In this document: piece by piece, positions 24,680 through 34,192 of the stretch
How the letters are laid out: every line of letters starts with the position of its first letter
Numbering within the stretch: position 1 is the stretch's first letter
Source: Prevotella sp.
GTDB taxonomy: Bacteria; Bacteroidota; Bacteroidia; Bacteroidales; Bacteroidaceae
DNA length: 64,000 nt
Assembly: GCA_017428925.1 (NCBI GenBank)
Contig: JAFRPY010000077.1
Span: forward strand, 1-64,000
Direction of reading: 5' to 3'
Translations under genes and position numbers: made by a program
Notes under the pieces: generated by a model
The model's database searches: none
What the model was told of the DNA's origin: nothing
Seen by the model: the letters and a program-made list of their open reading frames with translations, nothing else

Positions 24680-26596
24680 CTATTTCTTTTGCTGTTGATT
24701 GGCAAAGGAACCGAAATAATTCAGGCAGACATCGCGCCACTGGCGGGCATTCTCAAGTTGGAGTCCGAGCCGCTCATTGACTTCGTTCCATCGCTGCATG
24801 TCGTCCTTGAAATAGGGTTTCATGTTGTCCCAAATCAGGCAGAAGCGCTCCACATCGCGAACGCCGCTGTTGTATTTCTCTTGCATTTCCTGCCAGAGGG
24901 TGAGTCCGCTGCGCATCTGATAATCCCAGGGCACATGATGGAACCAGAGCAGATATGTATCGGGACAAGTGCTCAGGTCGTTGTAGACTTCGTTCCACGG
25001 TTCGCCGTACTGGCTGACGGCATCTGAACCTGCCGAACTGCGGTCGAAGCCAATGCCTTGGGCATCGGCCTTGTGGTAATATACGGGACACCACTCGATG
25101 GGATATTCGGCCTTGAAACCGTCGGGTTCTGGTCCGTAGTGGTGGTCGAACTTGAAAATATGATGCAGTCCGAGCGGCATCATATAGTTCACGCAGGCCT
25201 CGCGGCTCTCCATCATCACGCGCTGCATGGGTTCTACGAATCCCGTTTCGGAAGTGAACGTCTGGCGGAGCCACTCACGGGCAATGCGCACACTCTTGAG
25301 GAAAGGATCCCATGCCAGGCGGCCAAAGGCATACCAGTTGGCCTGTGAAAAATGGTGCCCACACCAGTTGGCATCATCACCAATGTTGGCAACACCGGCA
25401 ATACCGCGGAGTTTGTTGGGATGAACATAAGAGAAAAATTCGCGCCACATCGGGGCAAGATAGACCAGATGGATTGACTGTCCGAGGTATTCTTGCGTAA
25501 TTTGCAGTTCCACCATATTGGGCGTTTGCTTGATTTGGTCGAAAATCGGACTATAGGGTTCGCGTGGCTGGAAATCGAGCGGGCCGTTCTTGGTCTGCAG
25601 GATGACGTTGTCGCGGAACTGTCCGTCGAGCGGCTGGAATTCCGAAACGGCCTGTTTTACACGGTCTTCACCCTTGTGCTTGGCACCATAGACGAAGCAT
25701 CGCCACATGACGATACCCCCATGGGGCTTCAGCGCGTCGGCAATCATGTTGGCACCGTCGGCATGCGAGCGGTTGTAGTCGAAAGGTCCGGGCTGGCCTT
25801 CAGAGTTGGCCTTTACCAGGAATCCTCCGAAATCGGGAATCAGCCGATAAATCTCGTCAGCCTTTTTCTTCCACCACTTTTTCACGCTTGCGTCGAGCGG
25901 GTCGGCCGTCTTGGTTTCTTTCAAGGCCATTGGTGTGGCGAAGTTGATGCTCAGATAGACACGAATGCCGTATGGCCGCAGGATATTGGCTATGCGGGTC
26001 ACTTCCTGAAGATAGGGCTTCGTCAGCATCTTCGGTGAGGCATTCACGTTGTTAAGTACTGTTCCGTTGATGCCGATGCTGGCGTTGGCACGGGCATATT
26101 GCACCAGCCGCTCGATGTTGAGTACCGAGTTTTTCCCCAGTTTGCCATCAGCCCAGAATATGCTCTTGCCGGCATAGCCGCGCTCGATGCTTCCATCGAG
26201 GTTGTCCCAGTGGTTCAGCAGCCTGATTTGATAAAAAGGTTCGCTCTTGATGCCTTTCTTCGGCAGTGTGCTTTCTGTCTTTTGCAGTCGCAACAGTTCA
26301 TACGCACCATAAAGCAGTCCGATATCGTTAGTGGCCGTGATGGTGTCGTTCCTGATCATGAAACCGTCCTCGATGAGGGGTTGGGATAGATTGTCGCTCA
26401 CCACCAGCGTAACCTGCTTGCCTTTGTAGAAGTCTGTCAGCTCGCGCACGGCGATGTCGATGGTTGGTGACTTTCGGTTGGTGACCACTTGGCATGTGTT
26501 CACTTTGTCGTAACGCAGCCACAACTGTGATCCGTCTTCGGCTTTGGTTATCAGACAGCCTGTGAGGGCAAAAATCAAACAAAGAATTCTATTCAT
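24680..26596 (-). CDS. GH67 alpha-glucuronidase
   Basis: 638 residues with an N-terminal signal peptide (about 1-19). GH67 enzymes remove 4-O-methylglucuronic acid from the non-reducing end of xylo-oligosaccharides. Family sequence blocks are clear: RLLNHWDNLDGSIERGYAGK, ANASIGINGTVLNNVNA, GFLVKANSEGQPGPFDYNR, NGPLDFQPREPYSPIF, ELQITQEYLGQ. By spacing to characterised members, the acid is Glu266 and the catalytic pair is Asp341 and Glu369. It probably acts in the periplasm. Downstream of the GH115 gene (27-bp gap), same direction, within the xylan locus; cluster members of this type have been called xynF-like in Prevotella bryantii. Confidence 0.95.
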   Translation of the reverse strand: MNRILCLIFALTGCLITKAEDGSQLWLRYDKVNTCQVVTNRKSPTIDIAVRELTDFYKGKQVTLVVSDNLSQPLIEDGFMIRNDTITATNDIGLLYGAYELLRLQKTESTLPKKGIKSEPFYQIRLLNHWDNLDGSIERGYAGKSIFWADGKLGKNSVLNIERLVQYARANASIGINGTVLNNVNASPKMLTKPYLQEVTRIANILRPYGIRVYLSINFATPMALKETKTADPLDASVKKWWKKKADEIYRLIPDFGGFLVKANSEGQPGPFDYNRSHADGANMIADALKPHGGIVMWRCFVYGAKHKGEDRVKQAVSEFQPLDGQFRDNVILQTKNGPLDFQPREPYSPIFDQIKQTPNMVELQITQEYLGQSIHLVYLAPMWREFFSYVHPNKLRGIAGVANIGDDANWCGHHFSQANWYAFGRLAWDPFLKSVRIAREWLRQTFTSETGFVEPMQRVMMESREACVNYMMPLGLHHIFKFDHHYGPEPDGFKAEYPIEWCPVYYHKADAQGIGFDRSSAGSDAVSQYGEPWNEVYNDLSTCPDTYLLWFHHVPWDYQMRSGLTLWQEMQEKYNSGVRDVERFCLIWDNMKPYFKDDMQRWNEVNERLGLQLENARQWRDVCLNYFGSFANQQQKK

Positions 26597-26623
26597 AATA
26601 TGTTTACTCTTATCTATAAAGCA

Positions 26624-29086
26624 TTATTCAAACTTTCGCGGAGATTCCTCGCCGTAAAGGTATTGCTGGTGATAACCGCCGAGGTCTATCACTATTTTCT
26701 CCAGGATGATATTGGGATCCTTTGGGGCAAACTTCAGGGTATGTATGCCTTTGGCCATCGGGAATCTGACCTTGCTCTCCACCACCCTTCGGGCAACCGT
26801 CGGGTAGTAGATGCTATAGATATTTTCCGGCTTTTCGTTGAGGTTGGAGTTGAAATTTATAATCTGGGGAGTTCCTCCATCCACACTGACTTCATATTCC
26901 AGTCCGCCCTTGTTAAGATAATCGAGCGTTGACTTCACAATGACATAAACAGTTGCCTGCTGACAGTCGCCAGTGGTTTCCCATTTGTAGAGCAGACTGC
27001 CTCCGTCGATGCGGACACCGCTCAGCGTACGTCCCATGCCGGGAATCACCAGCAGCGGAGAGCCGTCCGCTTCGTCTTTCTGATAATAGTGCTCTGCTTC
27101 AATGGCCACATAGCCGTCTTTTTCCGTGAAAACATTGCCACCCTCCTGCTCCTTGATCCTGTTGACGGCAGGCATCACGTCAGCCTTTGCGAAATCATCG
27201 TTCCAGGAACGATAGCCGATGTGCTTCTGTGTCATCATGCCATTCCATTTGCCACCAGACATTTCTTGATTATAGTAGGCGCAGAGTGTTGAGTCTTTTT
27301 TGAAACAACGAATCACTTCGTCAGCCCAACGGTTGCATTCCGGATTCTGTTCCTTATAAAGTTTTTGGTTCATGGCATGGGCATAATACATCTGATGCAG
27401 GTTGCTCATGGCCTGGACCGGGAACAAAATAATCTGCCGGTAAGCATCATGATATTCCGATGAAATGGACGAAAATTGCTCCAAAGCCGCAATTTCGAGA
27501 CTTTGGTATTCACTGATAACTCGCGGCCATTCATCCAAGGCATAGGTTCCGGCATCCAGCATCTCTGCCGTACTGCGGCCGTTGATTTTACTGATATGGT
27601 TCAGCAGCCGGGCAGCTTCAGGTCCCTGTTTCTCGCCAAAGGTTTCTATGCAGAAAGCGGTCGTATGTGTTCCGACGACATCGTGACTTACAGAACCGGG
27701 TTTCCATGCCATGTCCATGAACAACTGGATAGGATATTCCATGGGTTTCAGGTCGCCGACATTCAAAATCCACATGCGGTCGATGCCATTGTTGTAGGCC
27801 AGGGAGAGCTGTTCCCACATGTTCTGCGAAGGTGTCACATTCAGCCACTTTGAGTTTCGGGGAGCACCGACGTAGTCCACATGATAATATAGTCCCCATC
27901 CGCCTTTATGCTTACGCTCCTGTGCGTTGGGCACACGGCGCACATTGCCCCAGTTGTCATCGCAAAGCAGGATCAGCACATCGTCGGGCACTTTCATGCC
28001 CTTGTCATAATAGTCGAGCACTTCTTTATACAAAGCCCATACCTGAGGTGTTTCTTTGGCAGGACGTTTGGTCACGTCGGCAATAATCTGACGCTGGTTT
28101 TTCACGATACGCTCCATCAGTTTCGTATCTGCTTCTTCGCCCATTGCCTCGTCGCCGTCTCCGCGCATACCAATGGTCACCACATCATCTGTGCCTTTTA
28201 TACGTTCAATACCTTCACGGAAAAAACGGTCGAGATTCTGCTGGTTGGTATTATAGTTCCATGCGCCCCATCCCTTTCGGTTGCGTGCATACTCCTGATG
28301 ATTGCGGGCCATGGGCTCGTGGTGGGAAGTCCCCATCATTATACCCATTTCGTCGGCTGTCTTCAGATTTTCGGGGTCATCGGCATAGAAAGCCCAACCC
28401 CACATGGCCGGCCACATGAAGTTGCCTTTCAGGCGCAGAATCAATTCAAACACTTTCTCGTAGAAACGGTGGTCGCCATAGTTTGTTTCGAAAGTGTTTT
28501 TTACCCACGATGTCAGACATGGAGCCTCGTCGTTGAGAAAAATGCCGCGATAGCGCACGGCAGGCTCACCGTCGGTGTATGTTCCTTTTTTGATAAAAAT
28601 GGAAGGATGATGCTGTATGGGAACGTCGGCCCAGTAATACCAAGGAGAAACTCCCAGCTGCCGCGACACTTCGTAGATGCCATAAATCGTTCCGCGGCGG
28701 TCGCTGCCGGCAATAATCAACTGCTTGTCCGTGGCTGTGATGAGAAACATCTCGGTTTTCCCTTTGAGCATTTTAGCATCAAAAATGCGATTTTTCGCCA
28801 TTTCATCGATGATTTTGCTACTTCCTAAGGTTCCTGCAACAATGGTGGCCGAAGATTCCTGCCCGATAATGACTTCTGCTCCACAGACGGCTTTAAGGTC
28901 TGTGCAAAGGTTCTGGGCAGCTCGGTGTACGCCCCGTTGCTCATTATCGGCAATTCCGATTATTGTCCGGTTGTTCTGATTGAGTTGGAAATCACCCTTG
29001 TCGAAGTCAACAAAGTTTGTTGCTGCACGGCATGTGGTAGCCGCCAGGAATAGGATGGAGATTGTAAACGAATGAGTAAGTCGCAT
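26624..29086 (-). CDS. GH115 xylan alpha-1,2-glucuronidase
   Basis: 820 residues from ATG 29086. Signal peptide (about 1-21). GH115 features: a GH20-like N-terminal domain, YRGIFLNDEAPCLTSWVKNT, LKGNFMWPAMWGWAFYADDP, MGTSHHEPMARNHQEY, VTIGMRGDGDEAM and DRMWILNVGDLKPMEYP, and a C-terminal beta-sandwich (YVAIEAEHYYQKDEADGSPL). GH115 enzymes remove internal as well as terminal methylglucuronic acid from polymeric xylan, so it complements the GH67 next door. A -7 box lies just upstream, divergent from the esterase gene. An earlier in-frame start lies beyond this promoter and is not used. Confidence 0.95.
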   Translation of the reverse strand: MRLTHSFTISILFLAATTCRAATNFVDFDKGDFQLNQNNRTIIGIADNEQRGVHRAAQNLCTDLKAVCGAEVIIGQESSATIVAGTLGSSKIIDEMAKNRIFDAKMLKGKTEMFLITATDKQLIIAGSDRRGTIYGIYEVSRQLGVSPWYYWADVPIQHHPSIFIKKGTYTDGEPAVRYRGIFLNDEAPCLTSWVKNTFETNYGDHRFYEKVFELILRLKGNFMWPAMWGWAFYADDPENLKTADEMGIMMGTSHHEPMARNHQEYARNRKGWGAWNYNTNQQNLDRFFREGIERIKGTDDVVTIGMRGDGDEAMGEEADTKLMERIVKNQRQIIADVTKRPAKETPQVWALYKEVLDYYDKGMKVPDDVLILLCDDNWGNVRRVPNAQERKHKGGWGLYYHVDYVGAPRNSKWLNVTPSQNMWEQLSLAYNNGIDRMWILNVGDLKPMEYPIQLFMDMAWKPGSVSHDVVGTHTTAFCIETFGEKQGPEAARLLNHISKINGRSTAEMLDAGTYALDEWPRVISEYQSLEIAALEQFSSISSEYHDAYRQIILFPVQAMSNLHQMYYAHAMNQKLYKEQNPECNRWADEVIRCFKKDSTLCAYYNQEMSGGKWNGMMTQKHIGYRSWNDDFAKADVMPAVNRIKEQEGGNVFTEKDGYVAIEAEHYYQKDEADGSPLLVIPGMGRTLSGVRIDGGSLLYKWETTGDCQQATVYVIVKSTLDYLNKGGLEYEVSVDGGTPQIINFNSNLNEKPENIYSIYYPTVARRVVESKVRFPMAKGIHTLKFAPKDPNIILEKIVIDLGGYHQQYLYGEESPRKFE

Positions 29087-29110
29087 AGGTTTTGATATTA
29101 TAATATTTTG

Positions 29111-29118
29111 CAAAGTTA
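29111..29118 (-). promoter_or_regulatory. -7 element for the GH115-GH67 operon
   Basis: TAACTTTG on the minus strand, 25 bp before the GH115 start. No TTTG at the usual distance upstream, which may mean activation by a regulator such as the hybrid two-component systems known for Prevotella xylan loci; none is encoded here. Confidence 0.6.
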
Positions 29119-29201
29119 GTCTTTTTATGCATATTTTTCTCATTTTGTACTTGAAAAAAAACAAAATGAAACATAAAAAAATGTATGCGTTACAAATTTA
29201 A

Positions 29202-29232
29202 TTGGTTGTGTCACGCAGATGAATTAATTTTG
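29202..29232 (+). promoter_or_regulatory. Promoter of the esterase-symporter-xylanase-GH43 operon
   Basis: TTGG 29202-29205, a 19-nt spacer, TAATTTTG 29225-29232, 25 bp before the esterase ATG. It diverges from the GH115 promoter, so both halves of the xylan locus share an approximately 170-bp control region. Confidence 0.65.
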
Positions 29233-29256
29233 CAAACAGTTAAACTATTCAACATC

Positions 29257-30426
29257 ATGAAGCGTATTGCAACATTCATTCTTTTTGGGCTTATTATTGG
29301 TTTTTCACAGCAAGTTGTTGCCGACGACGGCTGGGTGGGCACCTGGGCGACGGCAGTAGAACCGACCACCATGAAGGACATGCCGGCTTTCTCATTGGCC
29401 AACAGGAGCATCCGCCAGGTGGTACATGTTTCGCTCGGCGGCAGCGAACTTCGTTTGCAGTTAAGCAATGTCTACAGTTCCGTTCCCGTCGAAATCAAGT
29501 CGGTTTTCGTGGCTGATGCCAAAGAAGGCAGTGAAATTGATGTTCGCACAGCCCGTTATCTGAAGTTCAATGGCAAGCAGAAATGCGTGATAAAGGCCGG
29601 CGATTCCATTTACAGCGACGTCTTCAGCTATCCGCTGAAGCCTCTCCAGCGACTTGCCATCACGGTGTGCTACGGTGATTCTGTTCCAGAGTGCGGCACT
29701 TCGCACCGCGGTTCGCGCACAACATCCTACATTTATAATGGAACGGCGAAGCCTAAGACCCGCTTTGTGGGGACCGAGGATGTTGAACACTGGTACAACA
29801 TTGCGGCCCTTGACGTTAAGGTCGATGCTCCAGTAATAGCCTGTTTAGGCAATAGTATCACCGACGGGCGTGGGACAACCACCAATGCCCAGAACCGCTG
29901 GACCGATTTCATGGCTGAGGCTTTGGGTGGCCAGATGGGTGTCCTGAATCTGGGAATCGGCGGCAACTGCGTGTTGCGTAACGGACTTTCCGACCCTGCC
30001 GTGAAGCGTTTCGATCGCGACATCCTCGGCCAGCGCGGAGTGAAGACGCTGATTATTTTCGAAGGCGTGAATGACATCGGCGGTTCCATTGGCAACGCCG
30101 AACAGGTGGCCCAGGAACTGATCAAGGTCTATGGTGAGATGATCGACAAGGCCCACGCTCAGGGCATCAAGGTTTATATGGGCACGATAACACCGTTCGG
30201 AAAAAGTTTCTACGACAGCCGCTTCCACGAGGCCGCCCGTCTGGTGGTCAACGACTGGATACGTTCAAACAAGAAAGCCGACGGCATCATCGATTTCGAT
30301 GAGTTGGTGCGTGATCCCCAGCATCCGACGCAGCTCATAGAAGAATACAGTGACGACTGGCTCCACCTCAATCCCCAAGGCTATGAGGCCATGGGCAAGT
30401 TTGCCGCCGAACAGATTAGCAAATAA
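29257..30426 (+). CDS. Secreted SGNH/GDSL esterase of the xylan locus
   Basis: 389 residues. Signal peptide (about 1-22). An N-terminal beta domain (GWVGTWATAVEPTTMKDMPA) precedes an SGNH hydrolase domain: nucleophile Ser200 in GNSITDGRG, oxyanion Gly in GIGGN, Asn in EGVNDIGG, and Asp367-x-x-His370 in DDWLHLNPQGY. SGNH enzymes in xylan clusters usually remove acetyl or other esters from xylan. The start at ATG 29257 is set by the signal peptide and promoter. First gene of an operon with the GPH symporter, GH10 and GH43 genes. Confidence 0.9.
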   Translation: MKRIATFILFGLIIGFSQQVVADDGWVGTWATAVEPTTMKDMPAFSLANRSIRQVVHVSLGGSELRLQLSNVYSSVPVEIKSVFVADAKEGSEIDVRTARYLKFNGKQKCVIKAGDSIYSDVFSYPLKPLQRLAITVCYGDSVPECGTSHRGSRTTSYIYNGTAKPKTRFVGTEDVEHWYNIAALDVKVDAPVIACLGNSITDGRGTTTNAQNRWTDFMAEALGGQMGVLNLGIGGNCVLRNGLSDPAVKRFDRDILGQRGVKTLIIFEGVNDIGGSIGNAEQVAQELIKVYGEMIDKAHAQGIKVYMGTITPFGKSFYDSRFHEAARLVVNDWIRSNKKADGIIDFDELVRDPQHPTQLIEEYSDDWLHLNPQGYEAMGKFAAEQISK

Positions 30427-30448
30427 TTAAATCTTTATAAAAACAATT

Positions 30449-31849
30449 ATGGAAACAAACATTTCGACAAGCGAAACCAAGGGTTTCTACAAACTTTCAT
30501 GGCTCCAGCGCATCGGCTTCGGCTCGGGCGATCTGGCGCAAAACCTTATCTTTCAAGTTATTTGTACTTACCTGCTATTCTTCTACACCGACATTTATGG
30601 CCTTACCCCATCGGCGGTGGCCGTCATGTTCCTTGTAGGTAATGTTGCCAACGTGATTTGGGACCCGATAGTGGGTACGCTGATTGACAAAAGTAATCCC
30701 CGTTACGGAAAATACCGCTCATACCTGCTTTATGTCGGTATACCTCTGTCGGGATTTGCCATTTTGTGTTTCTACAACGGTTTTGCACCGTCATTGATTT
30801 ACGCATACGTCACCTATATTTCCATGCAGTTGCTCTATACGTTTATCAATGTTCCTTACGGAGCGCTCAACTCCTCGCTTACCCGCGATACCGAAGAAAT
30901 CACCATACTTACCTCAGTACGTATGTTCATGGCCAACCTTGGCGGCTTGGCCGTAAACTCTGGCCTTCCGCTGTTTATCGCCTTGATAGCCGGCGCACCG
31001 TCCGACAGCCTTCCCAAGGATTCATCGGCATGGTTCATCACGATGACCATTTATGCCATTGTAGGTTTCTGCCTGCTCGTGTTCTGTTTCAGCCAGTGTA
31101 AGGAGCGCGTGGTGATGGACAAGAAGGATACAGAAAATGTTAAGGTCAGTGACCTTTGGATGGAGTTTGTCCGCAACCGTCCGTTGCGCGTCCTGGCATT
31201 TTTCTTCATCACCGCCTTTGCGATGATGTCGGTGGGCAATGCTGCAGGTGCCTATTTCATCAACAGCAACCTGCACGGCTCAGCACAGGAATTGTCTATA
31301 TTCATGGCACTCGGTTCCATACCTGCGTTTATATTTATGCCGCTTGTTCCTTGGTTCAAGCGTATGGTTGGCAAGAAAAATATGTTTTACCTCTTCCTCG
31401 GTGCTGCCATCATAGGCATGGCCATGCTCTATTTTATCTCAAAGATGGAACACCCCAGCATGATGATGATTTATATTGCTCAGTTCATCAAGTCGACGGG
31501 CGTGATCGTGGCTACAGGCTATATGTGGGCACTGGTTCCTGAAGTGATTTCATACGGCGAATTCACAACGGGCCGCCGCATCTCGGGAATTGTCAATGCT
31601 TTGACGGGACTGTTCTTCAAGGCCGGTATGACTTTCGGAAGCATCGTCGGCCCCGCTGTATTGGCATACGTCGCCTACAACCCCGATTCAATCGACCAGA
31701 CACCTTTGGCCGAAGAGGGTATTCTGTGGCTCGTCTGCGTCATCCCTGCCATTCTGCTTGGTCTCGCCATCTTTATCATCTCTAAGTACGAACTGACTGA
31801 CGAGGTAATCGACGATATCAACAAGAAGATTGAGGAACGTAACAAATAA
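30449..31849 (+). CDS. GPH-family sugar:cation symporter for xylo-oligosaccharides
   Basis: 466 residues with about 12 membrane helices. Glycoside-pentoside-hexuronide symporter family: RIGFGSGDLAQNLIFQ at the N terminus, NVIWDPIVGTLIDKSNPRYGK in the first cytoplasmic loop, and EFTTGRRISGIVNALTGLF in the second half. It should carry xylose oligomers, possibly released by the xylanase, across the inner membrane with Na+ or H+. Lies between the esterase and GH10 genes; the comparable Prevotella bryantii gene was named xynD, from memory. The 3' end is separated by 7 bp from the GH10 start. Confidence 0.93.
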   Translation: METNISTSETKGFYKLSWLQRIGFGSGDLAQNLIFQVICTYLLFFYTDIYGLTPSAVAVMFLVGNVANVIWDPIVGTLIDKSNPRYGKYRSYLLYVGIPLSGFAILCFYNGFAPSLIYAYVTYISMQLLYTFINVPYGALNSSLTRDTEEITILTSVRMFMANLGGLAVNSGLPLFIALIAGAPSDSLPKDSSAWFITMTIYAIVGFCLLVFCFSQCKERVVMDKKDTENVKVSDLWMEFVRNRPLRVLAFFFITAFAMMSVGNAAGAYFINSNLHGSAQELSIFMALGSIPAFIFMPLVPWFKRMVGKKNMFYLFLGAAIIGMAMLYFISKMEHPSMMMIYIAQFIKSTGVIVATGYMWALVPEVISYGEFTTGRRISGIVNALTGLFFKAGMTFGSIVGPAVLAYVAYNPDSIDQTPLAEEGILWLVCVIPAILLGLAIFIISKYELTDEVIDDINKKIEERNK

Positions 31850-31856
31850 AAAATCG

Positions 31857-33047
31857 ATGCACAGATTTTTAGTATTCGTATTTGCTGTAGGCATGACAGC
31901 CTCAGTGCAGGCACAGTCGCTGGCAGAGGCCTATCGTGACTACTGGTACACCGGTGTTAGCGTAAACCAGTGGCAGGTGGAGGCCGACCTCAGTGGACAG
32001 AACAAGCACGATGTGACTGGGTTTATCTCTGGTGACCAGACCAAAGACTGGGACATCATTGCCCGCAACTTCAACTTCGTGGTAGCCGAGAACTGCATGA
32101 AGTGTGAAGTCGTTCATCCCCAGGAAGGTGTCTATGACTTCACCCTCGCCGACCAGTTTGTCAACAAGGCAAAGGCCGCCGGCATGCGTGTGCTGGGACA
32201 TGCCCTCATCTGGCATTCCCAGTGTGCACCCTGGTTCCATTTCGACAAGGACGGCAAACCCGTATCCCGTGAAGTGCTGAAGAAACGGATGCGAGAGCAT
32301 ATCTATACCATCGTGAGCCACTTCAAGGGCCGTGTGGATGCCTGGGATGTGGTAAACGAAGGTTTTGAAGACGACGGAACCCCTCGCAAGAGCCTTTTCT
32401 GGCAGATTCTCGGCACCGACTACATCCCCCTGGCCTTCCAGTATGCGCATGAGGCCGACCCCAATGCTGAGCTCTACTACAACGACTTCTCGATGAACAA
32501 GCCCACGAAGGTGGAGGGCGTCTGCCGCTTCTTCCGTCCGCTCATCGAGCAGGGGCTGCCCGTCACAGCCATCGGCATGCAGGGCCACATGATTCTCGAA
32601 GATAATGTCGATAACAGCGTTATCAAGCAGTACGACCATAGCATCAATACCATTGCGGCTTTGGGAGTTCCCACGTTCTTCTCCGAACTCGACCTCTCCG
32701 TGTTGCCCAATCCCTACGGATTCTCTGGTGCCAACATCAACGACCGCTTTTCCTACTCACCGGAAAAAGATCCCTTCAAAAACGGGCTCACCAAAGAGAA
32801 AGAGGCCGAAATCAACCAGTTTTGGGTGGATTTCTACAAGATGCTGATTTCACATAAGGACAACATTATCCGTGTAAATTTCTGGTGCCTCAACGATGCG
32901 AACTCCTGGCGTAACGATTTTCCCATCAAGGGACGCACCGACTACGCTACACTCTTCGACCGCCAGAATCAGCCCAAAGGCATGGTTCAGGAAATTATCA
33001 ACTTAGTTCAACCTCAACAAACAACAAAGAAAAATAAAAGAAAATAA
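31857..33047 (+). CDS. xynA: GH10 endo-1,4-beta-xylanase
   Basis: 396 residues. Signal peptide (about 1-18: MHRFLVFVFAVGMTASVQA). TIM-barrel GH10 with LIWHSQCAPWF, acid/base Glu168 in DAWDVVNEGFED and nucleophile Glu277 in TFFSELDLSVLP. The C terminus is lysine-rich (TTKKNKRK). It cuts the xylan backbone or large xylo-oligosaccharides, probably in the periplasm. ATG 31857 gives a proper signal peptide and a 7-bp gap to the symporter gene; an in-frame ATG at 31830 would overlap it. Product, order and neighbours match the xynA-xynB pair of Prevotella bryantii. Confidence 0.95.
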   Translation: MHRFLVFVFAVGMTASVQAQSLAEAYRDYWYTGVSVNQWQVEADLSGQNKHDVTGFISGDQTKDWDIIARNFNFVVAENCMKCEVVHPQEGVYDFTLADQFVNKAKAAGMRVLGHALIWHSQCAPWFHFDKDGKPVSREVLKKRMREHIYTIVSHFKGRVDAWDVVNEGFEDDGTPRKSLFWQILGTDYIPLAFQYAHEADPNAELYYNDFSMNKPTKVEGVCRFFRPLIEQGLPVTAIGMQGHMILEDNVDNSVIKQYDHSINTIAALGVPTFFSELDLSVLPNPYGFSGANINDRFSYSPEKDPFKNGLTKEKEAEINQFWVDFYKMLISHKDNIIRVNFWCLNDANSWRNDFPIKGRTDYATLFDRQNQPKGMVQEIINLVQPQQTTKKNKRK

Positions 33048-33049
33048 CT

Positions 33050-34087
33050 ATGGCAAAACTACCTCGTTATTTATTCCCGAGTGACTATATGGCTGACCCC
33101 TCGGCCAATGTGTTTAACGATCGCCTCTACATCTATCCCAGCCACGACTGGGATGCCGGCGAGTGCTTCGACGACGACGGCGGCCACTTTCAGATGAAAG
33201 ACTACCACGTGCTGTCGTGGGCCGATGTGGAAAACGACGATGCCACCGACCATGGCGTCATTCTCGACGTGAAGGATGTGCCCTGGGCAGAGAAGCAGAT
33301 GTGGGACAACGATGTCGTTGAGAAAGACGGCAAGTACTACCTCATCTTCTCGGCAAAGGCTTACGACGGTGTGTTCCGCCTCGGTGTTGCTGTTGCCGAC
33401 AAGCCCGAAGGTCCGTTCAAGCCGATGGAGCAGCCCATCCGCGGTTCGTTCTCTATCGACCCCTGTGCCTTCAAAGATGACGACGGACAGATTTATGTCT
33501 ATTTCGGTGGACTTTGGGGCGGTCAGTTGCAGTGGTGGCGTCCGCTCTATCACGGCTTCGATACCATCCCCGGCAAGTATGGCGACCAGAACGGTCTTGT
33601 TGACCTGGGTGCAGCCCCCGACCATAAGTCAGAGCTGTTTGCCAAGCCCGAAGCCTTCGCCATTCCCAGCAATGTGGTGCGCATGAGCGACGATGTGTTG
33701 CAGTTTGCAGAGGCTCCACGCCCCGTTCTCATTCTCGACAAGGACGGCCAACCCTTGAAGGCCAGCGATCCTCACCGCTTCTTCGAAGCCTCGTGGATGC
33801 ACAAATACAACGGCAAGTACTATTTCTCTTACTCCACGGGCGACAGCCACTACCTGTGCTATGCCATCGGCGACAATCCTTACGGACCGTTCACCTATCA
33901 GGGCGTTATCCTCGATCCCGTCGTCGGCTGGACAACCCATCACAGCATTGTCCAGTTTAAGGGCCAGTGGTACTTGTGCTATCACGACTGCGTACCCAGC
34001 AACGACGTCACCCACCTTCGTTCACTGAAGATTCAGCGCCTGTTCTACAATGAGGACGGCACCATCCAGAAAGTGGTGAACGAGTAA
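33050..34087 (+). CDS. xynB: GH43 beta-xylosidase/alpha-L-arabinofuranosidase
   Basis: 345 residues without a signal peptide, so cytoplasmic. Five-bladed propeller GH43 residues: base Asp16 (MADPSANVF), pKa-modulating Asp137 (SIDPCAFKDDD) and acid Glu246 (FFEASWMHKYNGKYYFSYST). The FxYNEDGTI end is typical of this subfamily. It likely trims xylo-oligosaccharides brought in by the symporter. It starts 3 bp after the xylanase stop, so the two are translationally linked. The last 67 bp occur again at 34988-35054, with only synonymous differences, beyond a toxin-antitoxin pair. Confidence 0.94.
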   Translation: MAKLPRYLFPSDYMADPSANVFNDRLYIYPSHDWDAGECFDDDGGHFQMKDYHVLSWADVENDDATDHGVILDVKDVPWAEKQMWDNDVVEKDGKYYLIFSAKAYDGVFRLGVAVADKPEGPFKPMEQPIRGSFSIDPCAFKDDDGQIYVYFGGLWGGQLQWWRPLYHGFDTIPGKYGDQNGLVDLGAAPDHKSELFAKPEAFAIPSNVVRMSDDVLQFAEAPRPVLILDKDGQPLKASDPHRFFEASWMHKYNGKYYFSYSTGDSHYLCYAIGDNPYGPFTYQGVILDPVVGWTTHHSIVQFKGQWYLCYHDCVPSNDVTHLRSLKIQRLFYNEDGTIQKVVNE

Positions 34088-34100
34088 GAAGTTAAAGTAA

Positions 34101-34140
34101 TCGGGAGGTATGCCGTCGTGCATACCTCCCGAATTATTTT
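34101..34140 (+). terminator. Rho-independent terminator of the xylan operon
   Basis: Perfect 13-bp stem TCGGGAGGTATGC / GCATACCTCCCGA with a 6-nt loop, followed by ATTATTTTAC. It lies 13 bp after the GH43 stop codon. Confidence 0.85.
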
Positions 34141-34192
34141 ACTCAAAGCATTTTACTTTTGGTGTAACACTATTTGTGCGATCACTCCTGCA

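Noticed and set aside
27908-28828. 306-codon plus-strand frame opposite the GH115 gene
   Set aside because: The minus strand encodes an obvious GH115 enzyme; the antisense frame has no family features.
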